NCBI RefSeq assembly: GCF_013359935.1
Contig: NZ_JABMCB010000149.1
Span: 37,435-101,434 of the forward strand
Length of the DNA stretch: 64,000 bases
Source: Paenibacillus xylanilyticus
Lineage (GTDB): Bacteria; Bacillota; Bacilli; Paenibacillales; Paenibacillaceae
Direction of reading: 5' to 3'
Within the stretch, counting starts at the first letter, position 1. The number at the start of each line of letters is the position of its first letter. The position numbers and the translations under genes are program-made. A model generated the notes under the pieces. That model did no database searches and had not been told where the DNA came from. It saw only the letters and a list, made by a program, of their open reading frames with translations. Of this stretch, positions 56,214-64,000 are shown one piece after another.

Positions 56214-58619
56214 TTATTTGCCAAACCACAGATCCCGATACTGGCTTGGCGTTATACCCTCCTGTTTTTTGAAAATGCGATTAAAATAGCTGTGCTGATA
56301 GCCAACGGCAGCTGCGATGTCATTGATCTTCATCGTTGTCTCACGCAGCAGCTGCTTGGCTGCCTCCATCCTTACTTTGGTCAAATAATCAATAAAGTTC
56401 ATGCCAGATACCTGTTTAAAAGCTTTGCTGAGTGCATAGGGTGTCATCTGTTCCGCATCTGCGCAGCCCTCCAGGGAAATTTCGCTTCTATAGTGTTCAT
56501 CCATATACAGCATTGTGCGTTCCACGATCTGCTTGAGCGGTTCCTGGGATCGCATTTCGATCTCCTGCACGTAAGGTTGCAGCACCTCAGCCATCATCCA
56601 TTGCTTCATCTGTGCAGGTTCCCGGATCGCAGACAACCGCTCGTACATATTGCAGCCCCCAAACAGCTTGTAGGGCGTTACTCCCGTCTGCAGCATCATA
56701 TGCTGCACACTTCCCAGCAATTGAAGCATCATCTGCTGCACCTGGAACTCGGTACTGCCCGTCCAGGTAACCTCGCTCATAAATAGGTCCATCACCCGTT
56801 CAGCTTCCTCTGGCTTGCCCAGCCTGATCGCCTGAATCAACTCGCGTTCCAGTCCCAGTGGATAAGCAGCTTCTTCCGCTCTGCGGAAACATTGCTCATC
56901 TTCCAGATCGAGAATCTGACTTCCCTCCTCTATGCTGCGATAAGCAACCGCCTGTTCCATTTCTACAAAGATGCCAGGCAATTCATGCAAGGAATCAGCC
57001 GGCCGACTGATCATGATCGTGACATTCATTTTGAGTGTTCGCCCAATAACCTCTACCAGCTCCTCTCCCCAGAGCAATGCCTGTGGCTTCAGCTGTTCAT
57101 CCTTCGGTGCAATAACGAGCATGGCTGAAGAGAGGTCATGAAAGTTCATGACACTAATCTGCCCGAAGTAACTTTCAGCGACTTCCTCGATAATGTTTAC
57201 CGCTGCAAATGTCACCAGACCGGTATCCTGGCTTCCAAATCGGCCCTGCAGCCGGGCGTAGCCCGTAAAGTACATCTGCAGCAGAAGAAACTGCTGCCCC
57301 TCCACTTCGAATCCCAGATTTTTCATTCGCTTCTGGAGATCTTGCTCGTTGTAGGCATATAAATGACCTTGAACCAGCTGCAGTACAAAGCTGTCACGCA
57401 AATGCGGGAGCTGCTCCTGCAATTGGCGGTGTGCAGTGATACTCTGGGAAGTGAGCTCATTCCACTGCTGCTCCAGCAGCTGGAATTCGTCCAGCTTCGG
57501 ATGGGTCTGCGCTTCATGTTTGCCTGGTGTCAGAAGATGCAGCATTCTGGCAACCGGAGAGTAGATGCGGCGTGAAGCAAGCCAGGATAACATGAGTCCA
57601 AGCAAAAGGCTGCCTGCGCTTGCAATGACGATGATTTTGGATACCAGTTTCACTGGTGATGTGACAGATGTTAATGGTGCAGCAGAGACATAGGTCCACT
57701 CCGAATCAATCCGGCTCAATGAACCGTACGATACGGAGTAAGTCTGATCCTCATATTTGAACAAAAAGGATGTGCTGTCCTCATGAAGTGCAACCTCTTT
57801 CTTGAGCTGCTGTTCAAAAGCAGCATTCTGCTGACTCCCGCCCGGATTACCGGTGACCAGTGTATTTTTTTCCTGATCCATTAGAAAAGTTAATCCTTCA
57901 TCATATGGAGTAAGCGTTTTCAACAAGCTGGCGACTTTCTCATTGTCCAAGGTAATGATCAGTGCACCGAAAGGATTATTGTTTTCGCCAGGGATCTTAT
58001 GTACAAGAACCAGCGCATTGCTTGCATCGGTATGCAGCAGGCTGTTCTCTGTGGAACCTGTAGGTTCACTGCTTATGCTGGATACCCAGTCTGTCCAATA
58101 CACGTGATTACCCATCGATAGATAACGGTCATATGCTTGTATTTTGGCATCATCTTTTAACTCATTATATTCCCGGTTAAACAGGATTGGTTTCGGTTCC
58201 TGCAAATACAGCTGCGCAGACTTGATCAGGGGATGTGACCCTTCCAACACATAAAGTGTGGTTACGATCTCCTGTGTTTCATTAAAATAATATACAAAGT
58301 CCAGCGTTCGCAGTACATTGCCAAACCTCGGTTCAAAAGCCCAATGCGACAAGGTCATCTCCAGATAGGCCAGTTGGTCGTCCACATTGCGTGCCCGGTT
58401 CTCGATCTGGTTCTGATGCATGCGATTGAATTCATTTTCCATTCTGCCAACGACCAGTTGATACATCACGATACCTGTAATCAGTCCGGGAATGCTGGCA
58501 ATGAGCAAAATAATGATCAGACTGTTCCGGTAAAAACGCCCCTTTTGGCGTCCAGGCGTGAACCCGGGCAAACGTATAAGCCGGCCCGTAGGTTTTTCTC
58601 TTTTAGCCGTTTCCATCAT
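56214..58619 (-). CDS. Membrane-bound AraC-family transcriptional regulator with extracellular sensor
   Basis: An 801-residue regulator. A basic N-terminus and a membrane helix (about 28-50) lead into an extracellular cache-like sensor (about 50-325). A second helix follows (about 328-350), then a long cytoplasmic part, and a C-terminal AraC-type double helix-turn-helix (about 700-798: INDIAAAVGYQHSYFNRIFKKQ). This build is common for regulators of Paenibacillus glycan loci. It lies upstream of the transport genes and is likely their activator. AGGTGAGCG precedes ATG. A TATAAT box (complement of 58723-58728) lies upstream. Confidence 0.9.
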   Translation of the reverse strand: MMETAKREKPTGRLIRLPGFTPGRQKGRFYRNSLIIILLIASIPGLITGIVMYQLVVGRMENEFNRMHQNQIENRARNVDDQLAYLEMTLSHWAFEPRFGNVLRTLDFVYYFNETQEIVTTLYVLEGSHPLIKSAQLYLQEPKPILFNREYNELKDDAKIQAYDRYLSMGNHVYWTDWVSSISSEPTGSTENSLLHTDASNALVLVHKIPGENNNPFGALIITLDNEKVASLLKTLTPYDEGLTFLMDQEKNTLVTGNPGGSQQNAAFEQQLKKEVALHEDSTSFLFKYEDQTYSVSYGSLSRIDSEWTYVSAAPLTSVTSPVKLVSKIIVIASAGSLLLGLMLSWLASRRIYSPVARMLHLLTPGKHEAQTHPKLDEFQLLEQQWNELTSQSITAHRQLQEQLPHLRDSFVLQLVQGHLYAYNEQDLQKRMKNLGFEVEGQQFLLLQMYFTGYARLQGRFGSQDTGLVTFAAVNIIEEVAESYFGQISVMNFHDLSSAMLVIAPKDEQLKPQALLWGEELVEVIGRTLKMNVTIMISRPADSLHELPGIFVEMEQAVAYRSIEEGSQILDLEDEQCFRRAEEAAYPLGLERELIQAIRLGKPEEAERVMDLFMSEVTWTGSTEFQVQQMMLQLLGSVQHMMLQTGVTPYKLFGGCNMYERLSAIREPAQMKQWMMAEVLQPYVQEIEMRSQEPLKQIVERTMLYMDEHYRSEISLEGCADAEQMTPYALSKAFKQVSGMNFIDYLTKVRMEAAKQLLRETTMKINDIAAAVGYQHSYFNRIFKKQEGITPSQYRDLWFGK

Positions 58620-58846
58620 CGCTCACCTGCCTGCTTGCATGTGATCTGTCTGTCATGGGACTCCCTCAACTCCCCTGCTGATTGGTTTTCATGAGAAAAT
58701 ATGGATGAAATCCGTTTCCTGTATTATACGCTCAATTTCCGGTGGAATGAAACGGTACGTAGCCGATCATTTTTTAACCAATGTTTTATTAAGATGGCAA
58801 AATGGATTACAATAGGATAAAGCAAAACATGAAGGAGGCCCTTTTA

Positions 58847-60202
58847 ATGAAAGAACAGACTTATTTTCAGGAACATAGAGAAAAACATCTGGCAGAACTG
58901 AACGAATGGTTGTCCATTCCAAGTATCTCGGCCATTTCGGCTCATAAAGAGGACATCAACCGTGCAGCTCAGTGGGCGGCGGATGCACTGACTCGTGCCG
59001 GCATGGAAAATGTAGAGGTTATTCAAACGGCTGGACATCCGATCGTCTATGCAGATCACCTGCATGCCCCAGGAAAACCAACGGCCCTGATCTATGGGCA
59101 CTATGACGTACAGCCTGTCGATCCGCTTAACCTGTGGGATACGCCTCCATTCGAACCTACGGTTCGTGACGGAAAACTGTTTGCACGCGGTGCGACGGAT
59201 GACAAAGGACAGATCTTTTTACATATCAAGGCGGTTGAAGCACTGCTCGCCGAAAACAAGGAACTTCCGATTAACGTGAAGTTCTGTATCGAAGGTGAAG
59301 AAGAAATCTCCAGTCCGAACCTGCCGATCTATCTGAACGACAATACGGACAAGCTGCGTGCAGATATGGTATTGATCTCTGACACTTCCCTGCTCGAAAA
59401 AGGAAAACCGGCCATCTCCACAGGTCTGCGCGGCCTTTGCTCGCTCGAAGTGGATCTGAACACAGCCAATACGGACCTGCACTCCGGTTCTTTTGGTGGT
59501 GGTGTACCAAACGCACTGCATGCACTCGTTTCCCTGCTTGCTTCGCTGCATGATGAGCAAGGCCGCGTGAGCGTGGATGGTTTCTATGATGGCGTTCTGC
59601 CGCTGTCTGCTGAGATGAGAGAAGAGTTCGTGAAGCAGGGCTTCAATGAAGAACAGCTTCGCCAGGATCTCGGACTGGAGCAGTTGTACGGCGAAGAAGG
59701 CTACTCGTTCGTGGAACGTGTTGGCGCCCGTCCTACGCTCGAGCTGAATGGCGTATGGGGCGGCTTCCAGGGTGAGGGTACCAAAACGGTCATTCCAAAA
59801 GAGGCTCATGCCAAAATCACATGCCGCCTTGTTGCCGACCAAGACCCACAACAGGTGCTGGACCGCATTGAAGCACACTTGCGTGCCCATGTTCAGCCAG
59901 GTGCAACACTGCATGTGAAACAAATCGAGAAAGCTTTTGCGTTTAATACCGATCCTACGGATCCGATTCTGCAAAAAGCGGCTGATGCGTATGAGCAAGT
60001 GTATGGTGTTCGTGCCCTGTTTACCAAAGACGGCGGCTCCATTCCGATTGTGGAGAAACTGTCCCGTGTGCTTGGCGTACCAGCCGTCATGATGGGCTTT
60101 GGTTTGCCGGATGAGAACCTGCACGCACCGAATGAGCACTTCAACCTGGAGAACTTTGATAAAGGGTTGTTGACGATTGTTCAGTTTATGAAGAGCTTGT
60201 AA
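58847..60202 (+). CDS. M20 family dipeptidase
   Basis: Cytosolic zinc peptidase, 451 residues, of the M20 (PepV/carnosinase-like) group. Metal ligands are seen in YGHYDVQPVDP, RGATDDKGQ and CIEGEEEISSP, with HSGSFGG in the dimerisation domain region and APNEHFNLENF near the end. It removes residues from dipeptides. The start at 58847 follows GAAGGAGG; the open frame begins 15 codons earlier without one. It is monocistronic. Confidence 0.93.
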   Translation: MKEQTYFQEHREKHLAELNEWLSIPSISAISAHKEDINRAAQWAADALTRAGMENVEVIQTAGHPIVYADHLHAPGKPTALIYGHYDVQPVDPLNLWDTPPFEPTVRDGKLFARGATDDKGQIFLHIKAVEALLAENKELPINVKFCIEGEEEISSPNLPIYLNDNTDKLRADMVLISDTSLLEKGKPAISTGLRGLCSLEVDLNTANTDLHSGSFGGGVPNALHALVSLLASLHDEQGRVSVDGFYDGVLPLSAEMREEFVKQGFNEEQLRQDLGLEQLYGEEGYSFVERVGARPTLELNGVWGGFQGEGTKTVIPKEAHAKITCRLVADQDPQQVLDRIEAHLRAHVQPGATLHVKQIEKAFAFNTDPTDPILQKAADAYEQVYGVRALFTKDGGSIPIVEKLSRVLGVPAVMMGFGLPDENLHAPNEHFNLENFDKGLLTIVQFMKSL

Positions 60203-60455
60203 GTTGGAAGCTCATGTGAAAAATAAGTGCTGGGCAGTGTGCTGAAGTGGCCGTTTCGGTTCCGAATCGTTCTTTCGATCGCTGTTATCCCCGGATTTCT
60301 TTGATTCCCTTTTCCAAAGGGAGAAATCCCGGTGATAAAGGCGACCGCTCCGCTTCTCCAGAATCGATTTCGTTTCCTTCACTACTTTTCAGCATTTCCC
60401 GAACTGATTTTAAGATTGAGGCTATCTATACAAGTGGATAGTGGGTAAGTGAAAT

Positions 60456-60497
60456 AAAAAGAGTGTCCCGTTTGATTTATGACGGGACACTCTTTTT
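60456..60497 (+). terminator. Terminator after the dipeptidase region
   Basis: A 16-bp stem AAAAAGAGTGTCCCGT and its complement with TTTTTGTC after it, 250 bp past the dipeptidase stop. The hairpin element therefore lies inside this transcript. Confidence 0.8.
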
Positions 60498-60744
60498 GTC
60501 GTAAGAAATAATAGATCTAAGATAGAGGTTAATGTTAAATCTGACACTTGACCGTTTGACGAACAGATCGAGCGTTATTAAGCTGATTACCATGGGATCG
60601 GTGGTTTAATGAATCAGAGGCGCGTTATTCCTGGCTGTGGAAGTATTTCGAATAAGTAAACACTAAGATAATGTGACTGAAGTTCGTTAACTTTTGCATT
60701 CTGCATAAGTTCTCGCCATAAGGTGGTATGGATTCGTTAGGTGA

Positions 60745-60785
60745 AAAAACAAAGAGGCTTCCCTTCGGGGAAGTCTCTCTTGTTG
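60745..60785 (-). terminator. Terminator of the 60794-61165 gene
   Basis: On the minus strand GAGACTTCCC pairs with GGGAAGCCTC around CGAA, and TTTGTTTTTT follows, immediately past the stop codon. Confidence 0.85.
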
Positions 60786-60793
60786 TATGTCAC

Positions 60794-61165
60794 TTATGTT
60801 CTAAACGTCGTGAAATTCAGCATATGCACAAGCTGCATCATGTGCGTAATTTCCTGCTGGACTTCGGAGGTGTCCGTACCTGCCATCGCCAGATTGGCCC
60901 GAAGCGTTCTACGGGTGTTTAGCATACCGTCGATTAATTTCATAACCGTGTTGCGACCACGGTGATCCACAATCATATACTTTTTGCGTGCATCCAGCTC
61001 CACCCATACGATATTGCTGAATGAGGTGAACAGATGTCTGCGGTACTGCTCCATATCGGTCTCATTGTAGTGCTCGCCATAAAAAGCGTAATACCCGTGT
61101 ACGTGCAGCTTCTCCGCCAGCTCTGTGATGAACGGGTCGAATTCGAGCATAGCGTTACGTTCCAT
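60794..61165 (-). CDS. Hypothetical protein, 123 aa
   Basis: Not recognised. It is a soluble alpha/beta protein; the middle (YMIVDHRGRNTVMKLIDGML) suggests a small globular fold. GGAGG lies eight bases before the ATG and a strong terminator follows. Monocistronic, between the dipeptidase and the glycosyltransferase. Confidence 0.75.
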   Translation of the reverse strand: MERNAMLEFDPFITELAEKLHVHGYYAFYGEHYNETDMEQYRRHLFTSFSNIVWVELDARKKYMIVDHRGRNTVMKLIDGMLNTRRTLRANLAMAGTDTSEVQQEITHMMQLVHMLNFTTFRT

Positions 61166-61312
61166 GTTTCACGCCTCCGTCATGCGTGATCCGCAGATCT
61201 CGTCTTTTTTGAGATCTATTTTAACATAGTCACTGGCATTTTGCGTAATGGCTATGATTCGGACAAAAATATAGGCTTCCATTGTTCTGTTCGAAACCAC
61301 TCCCTTATGTTG

Positions 61313-61341
61313 AACGATGCACTTCTAATCGACATATAGTG
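61313..61341 (+). promoter_or_regulatory. Sigma-K-like promoter of the glycosyltransferase gene
   Basis: AACG (61313-61316), a 16-bp spacer and CATATAGTG (61333-61341) resemble the mother-cell sigma-K pattern (AC, 16 bp, CATAnnnTA). The -10 has one mismatch. The same arrangement precedes the collagen-like gene. Confidence 0.4.
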
Positions 61342-61384
61342 TTCCAGCACATCCTATCTTTTTCGAATGGAAGGGAGAATACCG

Positions 61385-62113
61385 ATGATTGTACACATCT
61401 ACTGCATATGCTGGAATGAAGAAAAGATGCTACCGTTCTTTTTTCGCCACTATGATGACATCGCAGATCAATATTTCGTCTTCGACAACGGTTCAACCGA
61501 TCAATCCCTCGCAATGTTGAAATCCCACCCCAAGGTGACTCTTGAACACTTTGATATCCAGGACAACTCGCTCATACGGTCCGCGCAGCATCTATTCAAC
61601 CACTTCTGGAAAGCAAGCAGAGATAAGGCTGACTGGATTATTGTCTGCGACATCGATGAACATCTCTATCATCCAGACCTCCGACAATACCTCCAGCAAT
61701 GTACCTCGCAAGGCATTACTCTAGTTGTTCCCCAAGGATATCAAATGGTATCTGATTCCTTTCCTGAAGACGGTGAAACGTTATGCCGATCTGTACGAAC
61801 GGGAGTAAGGAGTACTCTGTTTGACAAACCCCAAATCCTTAATCCAAGTGCTATCCAAGAGATGAACTTCGGACCCGGGCGACATCAAGCTGCGCCTTTC
61901 GGAGAACTCGTCCGGCCTCACTCGAGTGAAGTACTGCTTCTGCACTACAAGTATCTGGGCATAGAATACCTGAGTTCGCGCTACTCCACTCTGAAGCAGG
62001 GACTTCGTGAAGATGACACTGCTAATCGCTGGGGTTTTCATTACCTATGGGATGAAGCGGAAAAACGCCGTCAATTCGAAGTTCTGAAGAACCAATCCGT
62101 AATTGTACTGTAA
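61385..62113 (+). CDS. Family 2-type glycosyltransferase
   Basis: A 242-residue enzyme of the Glyco_tranf_2_4 kind. It opens with VHIYCICWNEEKMLPFFFRH, has the nucleotide-sugar region YFVFDNGSTDQSL, and a DxD-like metal site in VCDIDEHLYH. No membrane segment or signal peptide. The start at 61385 has AAGGGAG seven bases upstream; a longer frame overlaps that site. It lies directly before two spore-surface-like genes, so it may glycosylate the Thr-rich collagen-like protein, by inference. Confidence 0.85.
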   Translation: MIVHIYCICWNEEKMLPFFFRHYDDIADQYFVFDNGSTDQSLAMLKSHPKVTLEHFDIQDNSLIRSAQHLFNHFWKASRDKADWIIVCDIDEHLYHPDLRQYLQQCTSQGITLVVPQGYQMVSDSFPEDGETLCRSVRTGVRSTLFDKPQILNPSAIQEMNFGPGRHQAAPFGELVRPHSSEVLLLHYKYLGIEYLSSRYSTLKQGLREDDTANRWGFHYLWDEAEKRRQFEVLKNQSVIVL

Positions 62114-62236
62114 CTCAATGGGTAGAAAAACTGTCATCGCCTTAAGGTACGGAATAGGATACAAAAGATTCCAGTATTACTCTCTTAATCTTCCAAGTTA
62201 ACCCTGTTAAATCAAATAGAAAGGAGGTGATGCTCA

Positions 62237-62590
62237 ATGGCTATTCTATCGTCAGGACCCATTGAAAATAATCTTGTTGCAGGCACAAGGCCGGTTCAGC
62301 AAATTACTATCATTTTAACCAACAGAGATGCAGCTAACTCCGCAACAGTTCTGATTCAGGGCTATTCTTTGCTCGGTGTACGAATGCTGTATGTGCTTGA
62401 GGAAATTTCGCTGGCACCCGAAGTGTTTATAACCAAAAATTATGCTGCAAATACGAATGAATACGAATTTGTATTTACGACAAGCGGGCCTGCCGAAGGT
62501 CTTGTTGAAATTTCGATGTGGGGTCAGGACGGTACGGGTAATCTTGTCAATGCACAGCGCATTGTCGCGGATGAACAGTTGGATAATTAA
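62237..62590 (+). CDS. Stand-alone copy of the collagen-like protein's N-terminal domain
   Basis: A 117-residue beta-rich protein that starts MAILSSGPIENN and has VLIQGYSLLGVRMLYVLEE in the middle. It aligns along its length with the first about 115 residues of the next gene (same MA-LS-GPI start, VLIQGY, LYVLE, EFVFT / EYVFT, GPAE and WG motifs). It has no collagen-like tail. AAAGGAGGTGAT lies five bases before the ATG, a very strong site. Function unknown; a surface-anchoring or assembly partner is plausible. Confidence 0.75.
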   Translation: MAILSSGPIENNLVAGTRPVQQITIILTNRDAANSATVLIQGYSLLGVRMLYVLEEISLAPEVFITKNYAANTNEYEFVFTTSGPAEGLVEISMWGQDGTGNLVNAQRIVADEQLDN

Positions 62591-62625
62591 GGAAAAATCA
62601 GCAAATGAACTGAGGCAAACTTACA

Positions 62626-62654
62626 AACGCAACATATCATTGAATCATATCTTA
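62626..62654 (+). promoter_or_regulatory. Sigma-K-like promoter of the collagen-like gene
   Basis: AACG (62626-62629), 16 bp, then CATATCTTA (62646-62654), a full match to CATAnnnTA. Transcription would start about 50 nt before the ATG. Confidence 0.45.
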
Positions 62655-62713
62655 TAGAGAACTTGTTCTTTTCAGAACGATGTTCACAAACTTTTTTAAG
62701 GAGGTGTTTAGGT

Positions 62714-64000
62714 ATGGCTGTTCTTTCAACCGGTCCCATTGCCAATGCTCCAGTTAACGGAGTGAGACCCACGCAGACTGTCACCGTTCTTATCGATAAC
62801 CCTAACCAGGTAAGCTCCGCCAATGTATTGATCCAAGGCTACTTTCTGTCAGGCACCAGAATACTGTATGTACTGGAAAACAGATCACTCGCTCCCAATA
62901 CAGATGTGAACCTCTCTTACTTCGCCAATCTCGATGCATTCGAGTATGTGTTTACGGTAACCGGTCCGGCAGAGAATGACATCCAGATCTCCGTTTGGGG
63001 CAAAAATGCAAGCGGACAATTGGTGCCAGCCCACCGTCTCGTGTCCGACGAGCTCCTGGGTTCCAGTGTTGGACCTCAGGGTACTCAGGGTACTCAAGGA
63101 CCTCAAGGTACTCAGGGACCTCAGGGTACCCAAGGACCTCAGGGTACTCAAGGGCCTCAAGGTACTCAGGGACCTCAGGGTACTCAAGGGCCTCAAGGTA
63201 CTCAGGGACCTCAGGGTACTCAAGGGCCTCAGGGTACTCAGGGACCTCAGGGCGTTCAAGGGGATCAAGGACCTCAAGGTGACCAAGGGCCTCAGGGCGA
63301 CCAAGGACCTCAAGGTACCCAAGGACCTCAAGGCGACCAAGGGCCTCAGGGCGACCAAGGACCTCAAGGCGATCAAGGGCCTCAGGGCGACCAAGGACCT
63401 CAAGGTGACCAAGGACCTCAAGGCGATCAAGGGCCTCAGGGCGACCAAGGACCTCAGGGCGACCAAGGACCTCAGGGCGACCAAGGACCTCAGGGTGACC
63501 AAGGACCTCAAGGTGACCAAGGACCTCAGGGTGATCAAGGACCTCAGGGCGACCAAGGACCTCAAGGTGACCAAGGACCTCAGGGCGACCAAGGACCTCA
63601 GGGCGACCAAGGACCTCAAGGTACCCAAGGACCTCAGGGCGACCAAGGACCTCAAGGTACTCAAGGACCTCAGGGCGACCAAGGACCTCAAGGTACTCAA
63701 GGACCTCAGGGTGACCAAGGACCTCAAGGTACTCAAGGACCTCAAGGTACCCAAGGACCTCAGGGTGACCAAGGACCTCAAGGTGACCAAGGACCTCAGG
63801 GTGATCAAGGACCTCAGGGCGACCAAGGACCTCAAGGTACTCAAGGACCTCAAGGTACCCAAGGACCTCAGGGTGACCAAGGACCTCAAGGTACTCAAGG
63901 ACCTCAGGGCGACCAAGGACCTCAAGGTACTCAAGGACCTCAGGGCGACCAAGGACCTCAAGGTACTCAAGGACCTCAGGGCGACCAAGGACCTCAAGGT
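62714..64000 (+). CDS. Collagen-like Gly-X-Gln repeat protein (cut by window edge)
   Basis: An open frame from ATG 62714 to the window end, 429 codons. AAGGAGGTG lies upstream. Residues 1-119 form a beta-rich head like the preceding gene's product. From 63071 onward every triplet is Gly-X-Gln, at least 103 of them, with X being Pro alternating with Thr or Asp, and one Val. Such repeats form collagen triple helices; in bacilli they occur as filaments on spores. No signal peptide, as for exosporium proteins made in the mother cell. Thr sites could be glycosylated. The C-terminus is outside the window. Confidence 0.88.
   Translation, partial: MAVLSTGPIANAPVNGVRPTQTVTVLIDNPNQVSSANVLIQGYFLSGTRILYVLENRSLAPNTDVNLSYFANLDAFEYVFTVTGPAENDIQISVWGKNASGQLVPAHRLVSDELLGSSVGPQGTQGTQGPQGTQGPQGTQGPQGTQGPQGTQGPQGTQGPQGTQGPQGTQGPQGTQGPQGVQGDQGPQGDQGPQGDQGPQGTQGPQGDQGPQGDQGPQGDQGPQGDQGPQGDQGPQGDQGPQGDQGPQGDQGPQGDQGPQGDQGPQGDQGPQGDQGPQGDQGPQGDQGPQGDQGPQGDQGPQGTQGPQGDQGPQGTQGPQGDQGPQGTQGPQGDQGPQGTQGPQGTQGPQGDQGPQGDQGPQGDQGPQGDQGPQGTQGPQGTQGPQGDQGPQGTQGPQGDQGPQGTQGPQGDQGPQGTQGPQGDQGPQG

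Larger units (their letters stand above)
60203..60793. other. 591-bp gap with a structured, repeat-like element
   Basis: No gene was found. Positions 60285-60338 fold into a long interrupted hairpin (TTATC..GATAA outer, CCGGATTTC / GAAATCCCGG middle, CCCTTT / AAAGGG inner), flanked by pyrimidine-rich DNA. Two terminators lie at 60456-60497 and 60745-60785. The 60500-60740 stretch shows nothing clear. Confidence 0.5.

Noticed and set aside
62885..63997. Minus-strand 370-codon frame rich in LRSL repeats
   Set aside because: It is the antisense of the Gly-X-Gln repeat. The plus-strand gene has a strong ribosome binding site and a conserved head domain.

Overview
The window is a chromosomal segment of a spore-forming, low-to-moderate GC Gram-positive bacterium. 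It is most likely a Paenibacillus or a close relative. The reasons are a Bacillus-like hemX-hemA / engB-lonA-lonB / clpX / tig gene order, strong AGGAGG-type ribosome binding sites, a gerM sporulation/germination lipoprotein, an SLH-anchored subtilase, LplB/LplC-type sugar permeases with a YesN-type AraC regulator, and a collagen-like Gly-X-Gln protein of the spore-surface kind. No ribosomal RNA, prophage, transposase or CRISPR array was seen.

Layout. Positions 1-14845 are a housekeeping block on the minus strand. In transcription order it runs: YsoA-like protein, trigger factor, ClpP, ClpX, IspG, LonB, LonA, EngB, an unknown 195-aa protein, SpeD, HemA and the start of HemX. Positions 15037-23060 form a segment bounded by two inverted copies of tRNA-Arg(TCT). 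Each tRNA is followed by tandem about 132-bp units that repeat its own 3' end and terminator. Between them lie an MFS transporter, a giant cell-surface subtilase, a methyltransferase and a broken RidA gene. Positions 23332-26610 hold small membrane or unknown genes and asparagine synthetase. Positions 26778-32009 hold a five-gene operon of the STM4011-STM4015 families: two radical SAM enzymes, a sulfatase-fold hydrolase, an ATP-grasp-like protein and a leucine-rich-repeat protein. Its function is not known, and a LexA-like palindrome lies upstream. This is the best candidate in the window for an undescribed system.

Positions 32369-41134 contain rdgB-rph, gerM, a YutG/PgpA-like gene, a ferric-reductase-like / ApbE / small secreted protein operon, a metallo-beta-lactamase-fold hydrolase with a methyltransferase, and a DUF72 protein. 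Positions 41264-42691 are an AT-rich island of four unrecognised small genes that resemble an orphan immunity-gene array. Positions 42838-58619 are a pectin (rhamnogalacturonan-type) utilisation locus: sensor-regulator, two permeases and a binding lipoprotein, then GH106-like, GH43, Gfo/Idh/MocA oxidoreductase, deacetylase and GH105 enzymes. None of the enzymes has a signal peptide, so the import-then-digest layout is clear, and a CcpA cre site precedes the transport genes.

Positions 58847-64000 hold an M20 dipeptidase, an unknown gene, a glycosyltransferase, and two paralogous proteins. The second paralogue carries at least 103 Gly-X-Gln triplets and runs off the window. The glycosyltransferase and the collagen-like gene both have matching sigma-K-like promoter sequences, which suggests a shared spore-surface role. 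All calls come from reading the sequence and from knowledge of the families; no database search was run.
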